DNA of 64,000 nucleotides, taken from NCBI RefSeq assembly GCF_900101905.1, contig NZ_FNAJ01000001.1, positions 372,001-436,000 on the forward strand. The letters run 5' to 3'. The DNA comes from Myxococcus virescens (GTDB taxonomy: Bacteria > Myxococcota > Myxococcia > Myxococcales > Myxococcaceae). Positions 54,236 to 62,983 of the stretch are shown piece after piece. Numbering within the stretch: position 1 is the first letter of the stretch; the number at the start of each line of letters is the position of its first letter. The position numbers and the translations under genes were made by a program. The notes below the pieces were generated by a model. It was not told the DNA's origin and searched no databases. It saw only the letters and a program-made list of their open reading frames with translations.

Positions 54236-54871
54236 GTGCGATACGCCCTGCTCATCCTCTTGCTGCTGACGCCCGGACTCGTCCGCGCGCAGGCCGAGGC
54301 GCTGGAGAATCCCGGCGCAGTGTCCGCCATCCAGGAGCGGCGATTCCGGATGCACCACGAGCTGCTGCTCGGCGTCGGCGTGCTGCCGGCCAACGCCTAT
54401 TACAAGGGCCTGGTGGGCACCGTCGGATACACGTACCACTTCACTGACACCTTCGCGTGGCAGGTCGGGCGCGGCACGTACAGCTACAACCTCCAGACGA
54501 GCCTGCGCCGCCAGCTCGAGCGCGACTTCAACACGTCCCCCAACGCCGCGGCCTTCCAGGACCAGGTGCAGTGGATGGTGGGCTCGGACCTCATCTGGAG
54601 CCCGCTCTACGGGAAGATGGCCTTCCTCAATCAGTCGGTGCTGCACATCGAGGCCTTCCTGCTGGGCGGCGGCACGGTGGTGAAGCTCGACCGCGACGGC
54701 GGCTTCCGGCCCGCCGTCAACGTGGGGCTCGGCCTGCGCCTCTTCACCGGCAAGACGCTGTCGCTGCGCCTGGACGTGACGAACAACACCGTCTTCACGG
54801 GCGCCACGCGCGTCATCCAGGTGCCCCTCATCCAGCTCGGAACCGCGTTCAACTTCGGCGCCACGGAATGA
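54236..54871 (+). CDS. Outer-membrane beta-barrel protein, myxobacterial type
   Basis: 211 residues from GTG 54236 (AGGAAG about 8 bases upstream), which places a signal peptide first (RYALLILLLLTPGLVRA). The mature protein starts EALENPGAVSAIQERRFRMHHEL, the usual opening of the 'outer membrane beta-barrel domain' family of myxobacteria, and continues in amphipathic strands (KGLVGTVGYTYHFTDTFAWQVG; FRPAVNVGLGLRLFTGKTLSLRLDV) to a C-terminal FNFGATE. GltA, GltB and GltH of gliding motility are barrels of a similar kind. It is the third gene of the operon and overlaps the next by 4 bases. Confidence 0.82.
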   Translation: MRYALLILLLLTPGLVRAQAEALENPGAVSAIQERRFRMHHELLLGVGVLPANAYYKGLVGTVGYTYHFTDTFAWQVGRGTYSYNLQTSLRRQLERDFNTSPNAAAFQDQVQWMVGSDLIWSPLYGKMAFLNQSVLHIEAFLLGGGTVVKLDRDGGFRPAVNVGLGLRLFTGKTLSLRLDVTNNTVFTGATRVIQVPLIQLGTAFNFGATE

Positions 54872-56484
54872 CCTCCCGCTCGCTCATCGCCGCGCTCACC
54901 AGCGCCGCGCTCCTCGTGTCTCCAGCGCCCGTCGACGCGCAGTCTCCGGCCGCAGCGCAGCCCACGCCCACCGCCCCCGCGGCCGCGCCCACCCAGGGCA
55001 CGCCTCCGGCGGGAGCCAAGGCCCCCGCCGACGCCAAGGCCGACGCGCCCGACGCCGGCAAGCCCGCCGCGAACGCCCCCACGGCGGCCGCGGAAGCCCC
55101 GCCGCCCGCGCCGCAGAAGGTGGACCCGGGCGTCTTCGACAAGGCGCTCAAGGACTACTTCGACGGCAAGCCGCGTGACGCCGCCGGTCCGCTCCACGCC
55201 TGGCTGCAGGCCGCGCCCAAGACGGACGAGAACTACGCCTGGGGCCAGTACTTCCTCGCGCGCAGCCTCATCGACCTGGGGCTGACGCACGCGGGCGCCT
55301 CGTACCTGGCCCGCATCGCCCGCGAGCGCTCCAACCCCAACGTGCTGCCTCGCGCCCTGGACACGCTCAAGGCGCTGACGGACCGGCCGCACGACGAGGT
55401 GATGATTGACGAGCAGGTGTTCGGCGCGCTGGACCTGGGCTTCCTCCCGGAAGACACGGGCGCGTATGCGCACTATCAGCAGGGTCTGGTGGACCTGCGC
55501 GTGGGCAACGAGCGCTGGGCCAACACCCACTTCGCCAAGCTGTCGGAGACGAGCCCCGAGGCCAGCCGCGCGAAGTTCGCGCTGCTCGTCACCCGCCTGA
55601 AGCAGGTGAAGGAGCCGTCGGACGAAATCATCTCCGACTTCCTGGCGCTGTCCGAGGACGAGAAGCTCACCCGCGAGGCCCGCAACGAGGCGGCGCTGGC
55701 GGTGGCGCGCCTGCGCTACGAGCGCAAGGACTTCCAGGGCGCGCTGGAGGCGTATGACCGCGTGAAGCTGCCCGAGCTGGACCCGGGCCGCGCCAGCCTC
55801 TACCTGGAGGAAGCGTGGACCCGCTACAAGCTGGGCGAGCTGCGCGCGTCGCTGGGCATCCTCACCACGCTGGACGCGCCGTCCTTCCGCGACGAGTTCC
55901 TGCCGGACAAGTACCTGCTGCGCGCGCTCATCTACCGCGACTTGTGCCACTACCTGCCGGCCAAGCGCGCCGCCAAGGAGCTGACGCGGCGCTTCGCGGA
56001 CTCGCTGGAGGCGGTGCGCAACCGCGAGGACCTCACCCAGGACGTGCGCCTGCGCCGCGCCGCCAACGCCCGTGGAAGCACCCAGCGCGCCGCGCGCTTC
56101 CTGGAGACGTTGGAGCTGGAGGGCGAGCGGCTGGGCCGCTACGCCGGCAGCTTCGGCGACCGGCTCTTCTCGCACCTGACGAAGCTCTATGACTTGTCCC
56201 GCGCCGAGGCGGTCCGCGTCCATGACGCGCGGCTGGCCGAGGCCGTCCGCCAGGAAGCGGACACGCTGCTGCGCGCCGCCGAGCAGGTGCGCCTGATGGA
56301 GTACGAAGTGGGCCTGAAGCTGTACGAGCGCGTGAAGAAGGGCGCGCGGATTGTCGCGCCGGAGGACGAGCAGATTCTGTCGCCCACGCAAACGGCCTAC
56401 CGTTTCGACGGCGAGTACTGGAACGACGAGCTGCGCTCCTACCGGGTCCGCATCGACAGCCGCTGCATCGAGGAGACGCCATGA
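54868..56484 (+). CDS. Periplasmic TPR-repeat protein of the Glt-like operon
   Basis: 538 residues; ATG overlaps the barrel stop (ATGA). A signal peptide (residues 1-24, cut near VDA-QS) and a Pro/Ala/Asp linker (25-80) precede helical repeats with TPR spacing (YAWGQYFLARSLIDLGLTHAG; YAHYQQGLVDLRVGNERWANTHF; YLEEAWTRYKLGELRASLGIL). The position after a barrel recalls the gltA-gltB-gltC arrangement, where GltC is a periplasmic TPR protein that binds the barrels. It is probably soluble in the periplasm and holds the barrel to the larger TPR protein. It overlaps the next gene by 4 bases. Confidence 0.78.
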   Translation: MTSRSLIAALTSAALLVSPAPVDAQSPAAAQPTPTAPAAAPTQGTPPAGAKAPADAKADAPDAGKPAANAPTAAAEAPPPAPQKVDPGVFDKALKDYFDGKPRDAAGPLHAWLQAAPKTDENYAWGQYFLARSLIDLGLTHAGASYLARIARERSNPNVLPRALDTLKALTDRPHDEVMIDEQVFGALDLGFLPEDTGAYAHYQQGLVDLRVGNERWANTHFAKLSETSPEASRAKFALLVTRLKQVKEPSDEIISDFLALSEDEKLTREARNEAALAVARLRYERKDFQGALEAYDRVKLPELDPGRASLYLEEAWTRYKLGELRASLGILTTLDAPSFRDEFLPDKYLLRALIYRDLCHYLPAKRAAKELTRRFADSLEAVRNREDLTQDVRLRRAANARGSTQRAARFLETLELEGERLGRYAGSFGDRLFSHLTKLYDLSRAEAVRVHDARLAEAVRQEADTLLRAAEQVRLMEYEVGLKLYERVKKGARIVAPEDEQILSPTQTAYRFDGEYWNDELRSYRVRIDSRCIEETP

Positions 56485-59400
56485 CCGGCCACCTGACGGG
56501 CCTGATTGCCGCCGCGATGCTCGCGGCCGCCCCGGGTGGCGCTGGACGTCCCGGCCCGGGCATCAACCCGATTGTCTCCAAGGCCAAGGAGCGCGACGAG
56601 CTCATCGCCAAGCTCAAGCGCGACATCTTCAAGGTGGACCGCGCCATCGGCGAGACGGAGCGCCTCATCTCCAAGAGCCGCAACGCGCCCTACCTGCCGG
56701 ACCTCCAGTTCCGGCTGGCCGAGCTCTACGTGGAGAAGAGCCGCTACGTGTACTACCTCCAGGCCGAGTCGCGGCCGGAGGGGGCCAGCGGCGCCATCGT
56801 GTCCCCTGAGACGCGGCTGCTGAAGCAGAAGGCCGTGCAGATGTACTACCGGCTGCTGCGCGAGTATCCGGACTTCAAGGACGGCGACCAGGTGACGTTC
56901 TACCTGGCGCACGAGCAGCGCGAACTGGGCCAGTTCGACGAGATGCTCAAGACGCTCGGCGACCTGACGCGCAAGTTCCCTGGCAGCCCGCTGCGCCTGG
57001 AGGCGGAGCAGATTCTGGGCGACCACTTCTTCGACAAGGCCGACCTGGGCGAGGCGGAGAAGCACTACCAGGCCATCCTGGAGGCCCCGCCTTCGCCCGT
57101 GCACGACCTGGCCCGCTACAAGATGGGCTGGATTCGCGTGAATCAGGCCAAGCACGCGGAGGCCGTCACCTTCTTCGAGGCCGCGGCCGCCAGCGCGCCG
57201 CTGCCCGGCGTGGACGTGAAGAAGGCGCTCAACGTCAAGCGCGAGGCCCTGCTGGACCTCGTGTACAGCTACACCGAGGCCAAGCCCCCCAAGGGCGCGC
57301 TCAACTACTTCGAGAAGCTCAGCGACAGCCGCGCCACGTACGCGCTCGCGCTGGACAAGCTGGGCAACCGCTACTTCATCAAGCAGCAGTACGAGTGGGC
57401 CATCCCCGCGCTGCGCAAGCTGATGGAGATTCAGCACGACCCGGAGCTGGACCTGGAGCGCGGCCAGAAGCTCTACGACGCCATCAAGGCCTCCAAGGGC
57501 AAGGTGCTGCCGGACCCCGAGGACCTGCGAATCCTCGTGCGCGCCGCGGTGCAGAGCAAGACGGACCCCGAGCTGGCGGAGGCCGAGCGCAAGAAGCACC
57601 TGGTGGAGCTGGAGGAGATGGCGCGCGACCTCTCCACCCTGCTCCACGTGGAGGCGCAGAAGAAGAACGACAAGGCGCTCTACGTGAGCGCGGCGGAGGC
57701 CTATCAGGCGTACCTGGGCCTCTTCCGGCCCGAGCAGCACGTGCGCACGATGATGAAGAACCGCGCGGACGCGCTGTTCTCCGCCAACGCGTACCCCGAG
57801 GCCGCGCGCCAGTTCGAGGAGCTGGCCCGCTACCAGGCGAAGGCCAAGGACGCGAAGGGTGAGGAGGAGGCGCTCAACGCCGCGCTGCTGGCGCACTTCT
57901 CCACGCTCAAGCCGGAGGAGGCGCAGACGCGCAACGCCTTCGAGGTGGCGGACGCGCGCCAGGCCATGAAGCTGCTGGGCGCCGACTTCGTGTCGCGCTA
58001 CCCCCGCAGTGAGAATGCCCTGGTGGTGAAGTTCAACATCGCCCGCGCCTACTACGAGGACGGCGAGTACCCGAAGGCCGCGGAGCTGTTCACCGCCTTC
58101 GCGCTGAGCCACCCGCAGCACAAGGAAGCCCCCATCGCGGGCAACCTGGCGCTGGACAGCCTCCGGCAGCTCAACGACTTCAAGGGCCTGGATGAGACGG
58201 GCAAGAAGCTGCTGGGCGCGCCGCTGCCGGCCAGCTTCCGCGCGGACGTGCAGAAGATTCTCACGCAGAGCCGCGCCGAGGCGCTGGACGAGCTGGCCCT
58301 GCAGAGCGCCCAGGAGACGGGCGACGTCATCCAGGGCCTGGTGAAGGTCGCCGACGAGAACAAGAACTCCGACATCGGCGAGAAGGCCCTCTACGGCGCG
58401 TTCACCGCGGCGCGCGAGAAGCGTGACATGCAGGCCCAGCGCGAGCTGGGCACGAAGCTGGTGCAGGACTACCCGAAGAGCCAGTACCTGTCGGACGTGC
58501 TGCTGACGCTGGGCCGGCACGCGGCGGAGGCCGCGGCGTTCGGCGAGGCGGCGGGCTGGTTCGAACAGGTGGGCCAGAAGCTGGGTGGCGACTTCGCCGC
58601 CGTGGACGGCTGGCTGGCCGGCGCGCGGCTGCGCATGGCGCTGGGCGAGCACAAGGAGGCGGCGCGTGACCTGGAGGCCGCCGCCGACATCGCTGGCGCG
58701 CGCAAGGCGGACATCCTGGTGATGCTGGCGGAGACCCGGCTGAAGCAGAAGGACTACGCCCGCGCGAAGACGGCGGCCGAGGCCGCGCTGAAGCTGGACC
58801 GCCACAGCGCCGCCGCGGCGGCGGTGCTGGCCGAGGTGCAGGCCACGACGGCGCCCACCGCGCCCGCCGACGCGCTCATCGCCACCCTCACCACCGCGGT
58901 GCAGGGCCCCAACGGCGGCACCGAGGAGGCGGCGAAGGGCCTGTGGTACCTGGGCGAAATCCTCTACCGCGGCTACAAGGACTTGCCGGCGGACCAGGTG
59001 GAGGAGAAGGTCGCCGCGCTCCAGAGCATGGAGGGCATCTACACGCAGGCCGCGTCGCTGGGCTACGCCGAGTGGGCGGTGGCCTCGCTGTGGAAGCTGG
59101 CGCTCGCATACGGCCACATCGCGGACGTGGTGGAGGGCACGGCCGTTCCCGCGGGCCTCTCCGCCGCGGAGGCGCAGCAGTTCCGGGCCGCGGTGAAGGA
59201 ACAGGTGACGCCGCTGAAGGCGCGCTCCGACGAAGCGTTCAAGGCCTGCCTGTCCCGCGCCGAATCCCTGGAGGTCTTCAGCGCCGCGGTGGTGGGCTGC
59301 CGCGCTCGCACGGAGACGGCGGCGCTGCCGGTGCCGCAGCCGGGCACGCCCACGCAGCCGGCGTCGCTGGAGGAGCTGCGCAAGAAGGCCGAGCGCACGC

Positions 59401-59750
59401 TCAACGCGGAGGCGCTGGAGGCACTGGGTCTGGCCTACCTGGACGCGCGCCAGTACGGCATGGCGCAGCTCACGCTGGGCCGCGTCACGGAGCTGCAGGA
59501 CACGCGGGCCTCGGCGCACTCCGCGCTGGGTCTGGCGCTGCTCCACATGGGTGACGCCATGGGCGCGCGCGAGGCCTATGGCCGCGCCATGGACTCCGAC
59601 CCCACCTTCGGCAAGGCGCGCCTCAACCTGGCCGCGCTGCGCTGCCGCTTCGGTGACGTCGACGGCGCCCGCCGCGAGCTGGCCTTGCTCAAGGACGTGG
59701 CCTCGCTGGGCGGCAACGACGTGGATGGCGGGTGGAAGGCATGCAAGTGA
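56481..59750 (+). CDS. Large TPR-repeat protein resembling AgmU/GltD
   Basis: 1089 residues; ATG overlaps the preceding stop. A signal peptide (to about 20) is followed by a conserved N-terminal region (KAKERDELIAKLKRDIFKV, then ETERLISKSRNAPYLPDLQFRLAELYVEKSRYVYYL in pieces) that I associate with AgmU/GltD of gliding motility and its NfsD counterpart. From there on it is TPR after TPR (YYRLLREYPDFKDGDQVTFYLAHE; AEKHYQAIL; YPKSQYLSDVLLTLGRHAAEAAAF), about twenty helix pairs. Such a length makes an extended periplasmic scaffold. The AgmU assignment rests on remembered resemblance and operon context, not on a search. Confidence 0.78.
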   Translation: MTGHLTGLIAAAMLAAAPGGAGRPGPGINPIVSKAKERDELIAKLKRDIFKVDRAIGETERLISKSRNAPYLPDLQFRLAELYVEKSRYVYYLQAESRPEGASGAIVSPETRLLKQKAVQMYYRLLREYPDFKDGDQVTFYLAHEQRELGQFDEMLKTLGDLTRKFPGSPLRLEAEQILGDHFFDKADLGEAEKHYQAILEAPPSPVHDLARYKMGWIRVNQAKHAEAVTFFEAAAASAPLPGVDVKKALNVKREALLDLVYSYTEAKPPKGALNYFEKLSDSRATYALALDKLGNRYFIKQQYEWAIPALRKLMEIQHDPELDLERGQKLYDAIKASKGKVLPDPEDLRILVRAAVQSKTDPELAEAERKKHLVELEEMARDLSTLLHVEAQKKNDKALYVSAAEAYQAYLGLFRPEQHVRTMMKNRADALFSANAYPEAARQFEELARYQAKAKDAKGEEEALNAALLAHFSTLKPEEAQTRNAFEVADARQAMKLLGADFVSRYPRSENALVVKFNIARAYYEDGEYPKAAELFTAFALSHPQHKEAPIAGNLALDSLRQLNDFKGLDETGKKLLGAPLPASFRADVQKILTQSRAEALDELALQSAQETGDVIQGLVKVADENKNSDIGEKALYGAFTAAREKRDMQAQRELGTKLVQDYPKSQYLSDVLLTLGRHAAEAAAFGEAAGWFEQVGQKLGGDFAAVDGWLAGARLRMALGEHKEAARDLEAAADIAGARKADILVMLAETRLKQKDYARAKTAAEAALKLDRHSAAAAAVLAEVQATTAPTAPADALIATLTTAVQGPNGGTEEAAKGLWYLGEILYRGYKDLPADQVEEKVAALQSMEGIYTQAASLGYAEWAVASLWKLALAYGHIADVVEGTAVPAGLSAAEAQQFRAAVKEQVTPLKARSDEAFKACLSRAESLEVFSAAVVGCRARTETAALPVPQPGTPTQPASLEELRKKAERTLNAEALEALGLAYLDARQYGMAQLTLGRVTELQDTRASAHSALGLALLHMGDAMGAREAYGRAMDSDPTFGKARLNLAALRCRFGDVDGARRELALLKDVASLGGNDVDGGWKACK

Positions 59751-60241
59751 GGCCCTCGCGTGCATCGTGGCTCGGCGCCCTGCTCACCGCCCTCCTCTGC
59801 GCTTGTGGCGACGAGGGTGGGCGGCTGGAGGGCAGCGTGACGTCGCTGCTCGACCTGCGCTACGACCGCGCGGAGGCGCAGCTGGCTGAAGGTGAGCTGG
59901 CGGTGAGCTTCGTCACCCAGCAGGGCACGGGCACCAACACGGTGCTGAAGGTCAGCGCCCGGGTGCAGGACATGCTCCCGGAGGGCTACACCGGCTCGCT
60001 GGACGTCAACCTGGCGGAAGTCCTGGCCAACGGCGCCCAGCGCGGCGCCATTGGCCGCAACGTGCTGGATGAGCCGGCGCGGACCTTCCCGGAGCTGCGG
60101 GTGGGTGGGCTGAAGGTGAAGGCCCTCCCCAGTCAGCAGGGCCAGCGCATCTCCGGCGAGTTCCACGTCACGTTCGTCAACGGCACCCACACCTATTCCG
60201 GGCGCACCATCTTCGGAAGCTTCGAGGCGACGGTCCCATGA
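59741..60241 (+). CDS. Lipoprotein of the Glt-like operon, related to 34112-34687
   Basis: 166 residues from ATG 59741, overlapping the TPR gene by 10 bases, with GGCGGGTGG 5 bases upstream. The signal ends in LCAC (Cys about 22). The mature part is one small beta domain (LEGSVTSLLDLRYDRAEAQ; KVSARVQDMLPEGYTG; GEFHVTFVNGTHTYSGR). The same plan is seen in the lipoprotein at 34112-34687, about 30% identical over the best stretch. Location: outer membrane, probably inner face. Its stop overlaps the next gene's ATG. Confidence 0.72.
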   Translation: MQVRPSRASWLGALLTALLCACGDEGGRLEGSVTSLLDLRYDRAEAQLAEGELAVSFVTQQGTGTNTVLKVSARVQDMLPEGYTGSLDVNLAEVLANGAQRGAIGRNVLDEPARTFPELRVGGLKVKALPSQQGQRISGEFHVTFVNGTHTYSGRTIFGSFEATVP

Positions 60242-60873
60242 AGCGCTTTGCCCTGCTCACCCTCCCCCTGCTCTCCGCGTGCGGCGCCAGCTACAACCTG
60301 CGCGTGCCCGACTCGATGGAGAAGAAGCTCCCGTACGAGGCGCGCATCGAGCTGCTGGAGGCGGAGAACAACCTCGCGCTCGCCATCGACAGGGTGGACG
60401 AGGCCGACAACGAGATTGGCCGCGCCCGCGACAACATCCGCCGCGCCCGCTCCCGCCAGGAAGCCGCGGAGGATGAAGTGGACCGCGCGTCGGACGAGGT
60501 GTCTCGCGAGGTGGCGAAGCTGGCCATCGCCGAGGCCGAGGCCCGCGTCGAGTACCTGCGCGCCCGGCAGCGGCTCAGCGTGGGCCTGCGGGACGTGGAG
60601 CGGCTGGCGCTGCGCTGCGCCTTCGCCGAGTTCGAGCTGGCCCGGCTGCAGGCCGCCCGGAAGGCGAAGGTCGAGGGCAGCGAGCGGCTGGACCCGAAGG
60701 ACTTCGAGGAGCAGGTCTCCGAGTGCAAGGCGGAGGTGAAGGAGGAACGCGCCGAGCTCGCTGGAGACGAGAAGGAAGAGAAGACGGCGCGGGAGGCGTG
60801 GGAGGCGAAGAAGGCGGCGCTCGCGAAGAAGACCTTCGACGCGCGCGCGAGTCCCTACGTGGAGAACCTATAA
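60238..60873 (+). CDS. Coiled-coil lipoprotein of the Glt-like operon
   Basis: 211 residues; ATG overlaps the preceding stop. The lipobox is LSAC (Cys15). From about residue 30 to 200 the sequence is almost all charged heptads (ARIELLEAENNLALAIDRV; RARSRQEAAEDEVDRASDE; RAELAGDEKEEKTAREA), a long alpha-helical coiled coil broken by a short region with two cysteines (RCAFAEFE; SECKAE). It could be a spacer between outer membrane and the TPR scaffold. The stop TAA shares its final A with the next ATG. Confidence 0.72.
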   Translation: MKRFALLTLPLLSACGASYNLRVPDSMEKKLPYEARIELLEAENNLALAIDRVDEADNEIGRARDNIRRARSRQEAAEDEVDRASDEVSREVAKLAIAEAEARVEYLRARQRLSVGLRDVERLALRCAFAEFELARLQAARKAKVEGSERLDPKDFEEQVSECKAEVKEERAELAGDEKEEKTAREAWEAKKAALAKKTFDARASPYVENL

Positions 60874-62792
60874 TGAAGACTGCCAGCTTCCTGGTGCTCC
60901 AGCTCCTCACCGCGCAGGCCGCCGAGCCCGACTCGGCCACGCTCGAGCGCACCGCCGCCGTGGAGAGCGCGCGGTTGGCCGAGTCCCCCGACGACGCGGA
61001 TGCCCTGTACCGCCTGGGCACCGCCTTCCTCGCGCTCAACACGCCGAAGAAGGCCGTGGCGCCCCTGAAGAAGCTGGTGGCCCAGGAGCCGGACCTCATT
61101 CCACCGAAGCTGGCCCTGGCCCGCGCGCTGCGGCTGTCCGGTGAGCCGGAGCAGGCGCGCACGGTGCTGGACACGGCCATCGCCGCCTTCCCCGAGGAGT
61201 CCACGCTCCGGGCCGAGCGCGGCCTGCTGGCGCGCGTGCTGGACGAGCGCGACGTGGCCATCAGCCAGTACGCGGTGGCGGTGGAGCTGGCCCCCCAGGA
61301 CGCGGAGCTGCGCTTCAACCTGGGCGAGGCCCTGCAGCGCGCCAGCCGCACGGACGACGCCATCGAGGCCTACCGTGAGGCGCTGAAGCTGGACGCGAAG
61401 CTCAACGTGGCCCGCGTGAATCTGGGCAAGGCCCTGGCGGAGAAGGGCCTCAACGGCGAGGCCAAGGAAACGCTGCGCGAGGCCACCCGGCAGAAGCTGG
61501 GTGACACCGAGGCGCACTACAACCTCGGCGTGCTCCTCATGCGGGAGAACGACCTGGACGGCGCCATCGCCGAGTACCAGCGCACGCTCGCCGCCGCCCC
61601 CAAGCACGCCAGCGCGCACAACAACATGGGCGTGGCGTTCAACGAGAAGGGCGACCCGCGCAAGGCCACCGACGCCTTCCTCAAGGCCATCGCCGCGGAC
61701 CCGAAGTTCGCCGAGGCGCACTTCAACCTGGGGTTGGCGTACTACCAGCTCGGTGACTTCGCCCGGGCCACCAAGGCCTTCGAAAAGGCCGTGGTGCTGG
61801 AGCCGCAGCGATCCAGCGGGCCGTACACGCAGCTGGGCCACCTGTACCTGACGCAGGGCAAGAAGAAGCAAGCCGTGGAGGCCTTCAAGACGGCCATCGA
61901 GAAGAGCGCCGAGGACGGGAAGAAGACGACGGAGGCGTACCAGGGCCTTGCACGCGCGTGGCTCAGCCTGGGCAAGGCGGACGAAGCGGTGGCCACCCTG
62001 AAGACGGCCGTGGGCGCATTCCCGAAGGACGCGAGCGCCCGCGCCGCCTATGGCGAGGCCCTGCGCGCCAAGGGTGACTTGGATGGCGCCATCGCCGAGT
62101 ACGAAGAGGGCGTGAAGCTCGCCCCCACGCCGGAGAACCGGCTGGCGCTCGCGGATGTGTACGCGCAGAAGCGGGTGGGCGCGAAAGCACAGCCGCTCTA
62201 CAGGGCCCTCCTGGACGAGGACCCCACCAATCGCGCCGCGAAGCTGGCGCTCGCGGACCTGCTGCTGGCCATGGGCGACTATGTGGCGGCGGAGGGGCTG
62301 CTCAAGCCCAAGGACGGGGAAGAGGCCGACACCGCGGCGCTGGCGCGGCTGGGCATCGTCCACTCGCGGCGTGGGCGGCCGGAACTGGCCGTGTCGGAGC
62401 TCGAGGCGGTGGTGGCGAAGGATCCGGCGCAGTTGGAGGCTCGCGCGGAGCTGGGCTTCATCTACCTGCGTGGCGGCGACGGCGCGAAGGCGAGGAAGGT
62501 GCTGACGTCCGTGCTGTCGGTGGACCCGCGCCACTCGCTGAGCCTGCTGTACATGGGCCACACGCTGTACCAGCAGGGCAACACGAAGGGCGCGGAGAAG
62601 TCCTTCCGCAACGCCGTGCAGGCGGACCCGAACTTCGCTGAGCCGCACAACGCACTCGGGCAGCTGCTGGAAGCGACGAAGCGCATCGACGAGGCAAAGG
62701 ACGCCTACAAGATGGCCGTGCAGTTGCAGCCGGACCACCCGGATGCGAGAGACGCGCTGAAGCGGCTGACGGCGTCCGCGCCCAAGCCGTAG
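60873..62792 (+). CDS. TPR-repeat protein, last gene of the Glt-like operon
   Basis: 639 residues; ATG overlaps the stop of the coiled-coil gene (TAATG). A short signal peptide (MKTASFLVLQLLTAQA) precedes continuous TPRs from residue 35 to the end; consensus positions W/L-G-Y-A-F-A-P are easy to follow (AEAHFNLGLAYYQLGDFARATKAFEKAV; ASAHNNMGVAFNEKGDPRKATDAF; AEPHNALGQLLEATKRIDEAKDAY). About sixteen repeats give a full superhelix. It fits the TPR lipoprotein GltE/AglT in position but lacks a lipobox. Predicted periplasmic. A hairpin (62808-62832) ends the operon. Confidence 0.78.
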   Translation: MKTASFLVLQLLTAQAAEPDSATLERTAAVESARLAESPDDADALYRLGTAFLALNTPKKAVAPLKKLVAQEPDLIPPKLALARALRLSGEPEQARTVLDTAIAAFPEESTLRAERGLLARVLDERDVAISQYAVAVELAPQDAELRFNLGEALQRASRTDDAIEAYREALKLDAKLNVARVNLGKALAEKGLNGEAKETLREATRQKLGDTEAHYNLGVLLMRENDLDGAIAEYQRTLAAAPKHASAHNNMGVAFNEKGDPRKATDAFLKAIAADPKFAEAHFNLGLAYYQLGDFARATKAFEKAVVLEPQRSSGPYTQLGHLYLTQGKKKQAVEAFKTAIEKSAEDGKKTTEAYQGLARAWLSLGKADEAVATLKTAVGAFPKDASARAAYGEALRAKGDLDGAIAEYEEGVKLAPTPENRLALADVYAQKRVGAKAQPLYRALLDEDPTNRAAKLALADLLLAMGDYVAAEGLLKPKDGEEADTAALARLGIVHSRRGRPELAVSELEAVVAKDPAQLEARAELGFIYLRGGDGAKARKVLTSVLSVDPRHSLSLLYMGHTLYQQGNTKGAEKSFRNAVQADPNFAEPHNALGQLLEATKRIDEAKDAYKMAVQLQPDHPDARDALKRLTASAPKP

Positions 62793-62882
62793 GCCACTCG
62801 CGGAACGTCTCGCCGCAATGCATGCGGCGAGATAGGCGGAGGGTGTGCACTCCCACGCCGTAGGCCTCTCGCGAGACGTCTC
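62786..62882 (+). repeat. Two 26-base imperfect direct repeats at the operon end
   Basis: GCCGTAGGCCACTCGCGGAA...(62786-62811) and GCCGTAGGCCTCTCGCGAGA...(62857-62882) agree at 23 of 26 bases. The first copy contains the last codon and stop of the TPR gene. The hairpin at 62808-62832 lies between them. Confidence 0.7.
62808..62832 (+). terminator. Hairpin terminator of the Glt-like operon
   Basis: Perfect 10-bp stem TCTCGCCGCA / TGCGGCGAGA with a 5-base loop, 15 bases after the last stop codon of the operon. Confidence 0.6.
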
Positions 62883-62983
62883 ACTGCAGGGCCTGCGCGC
62901 GAAATGAACGGACCGCGCGCGAGCCCACGGCAGCGTGGACAGATGAGCGCATGGGCATCGCGTCCGGGCAGTCCTACGCCCGC

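Noticed and set aside
56439-59765. A 1108-codon antisense open frame opposite the large TPR gene
   Set aside because: Composition is Leu/Arg/Val/Gln/His monotony with no motif; the sense strand encodes clear TPRs in an overlapping operon.
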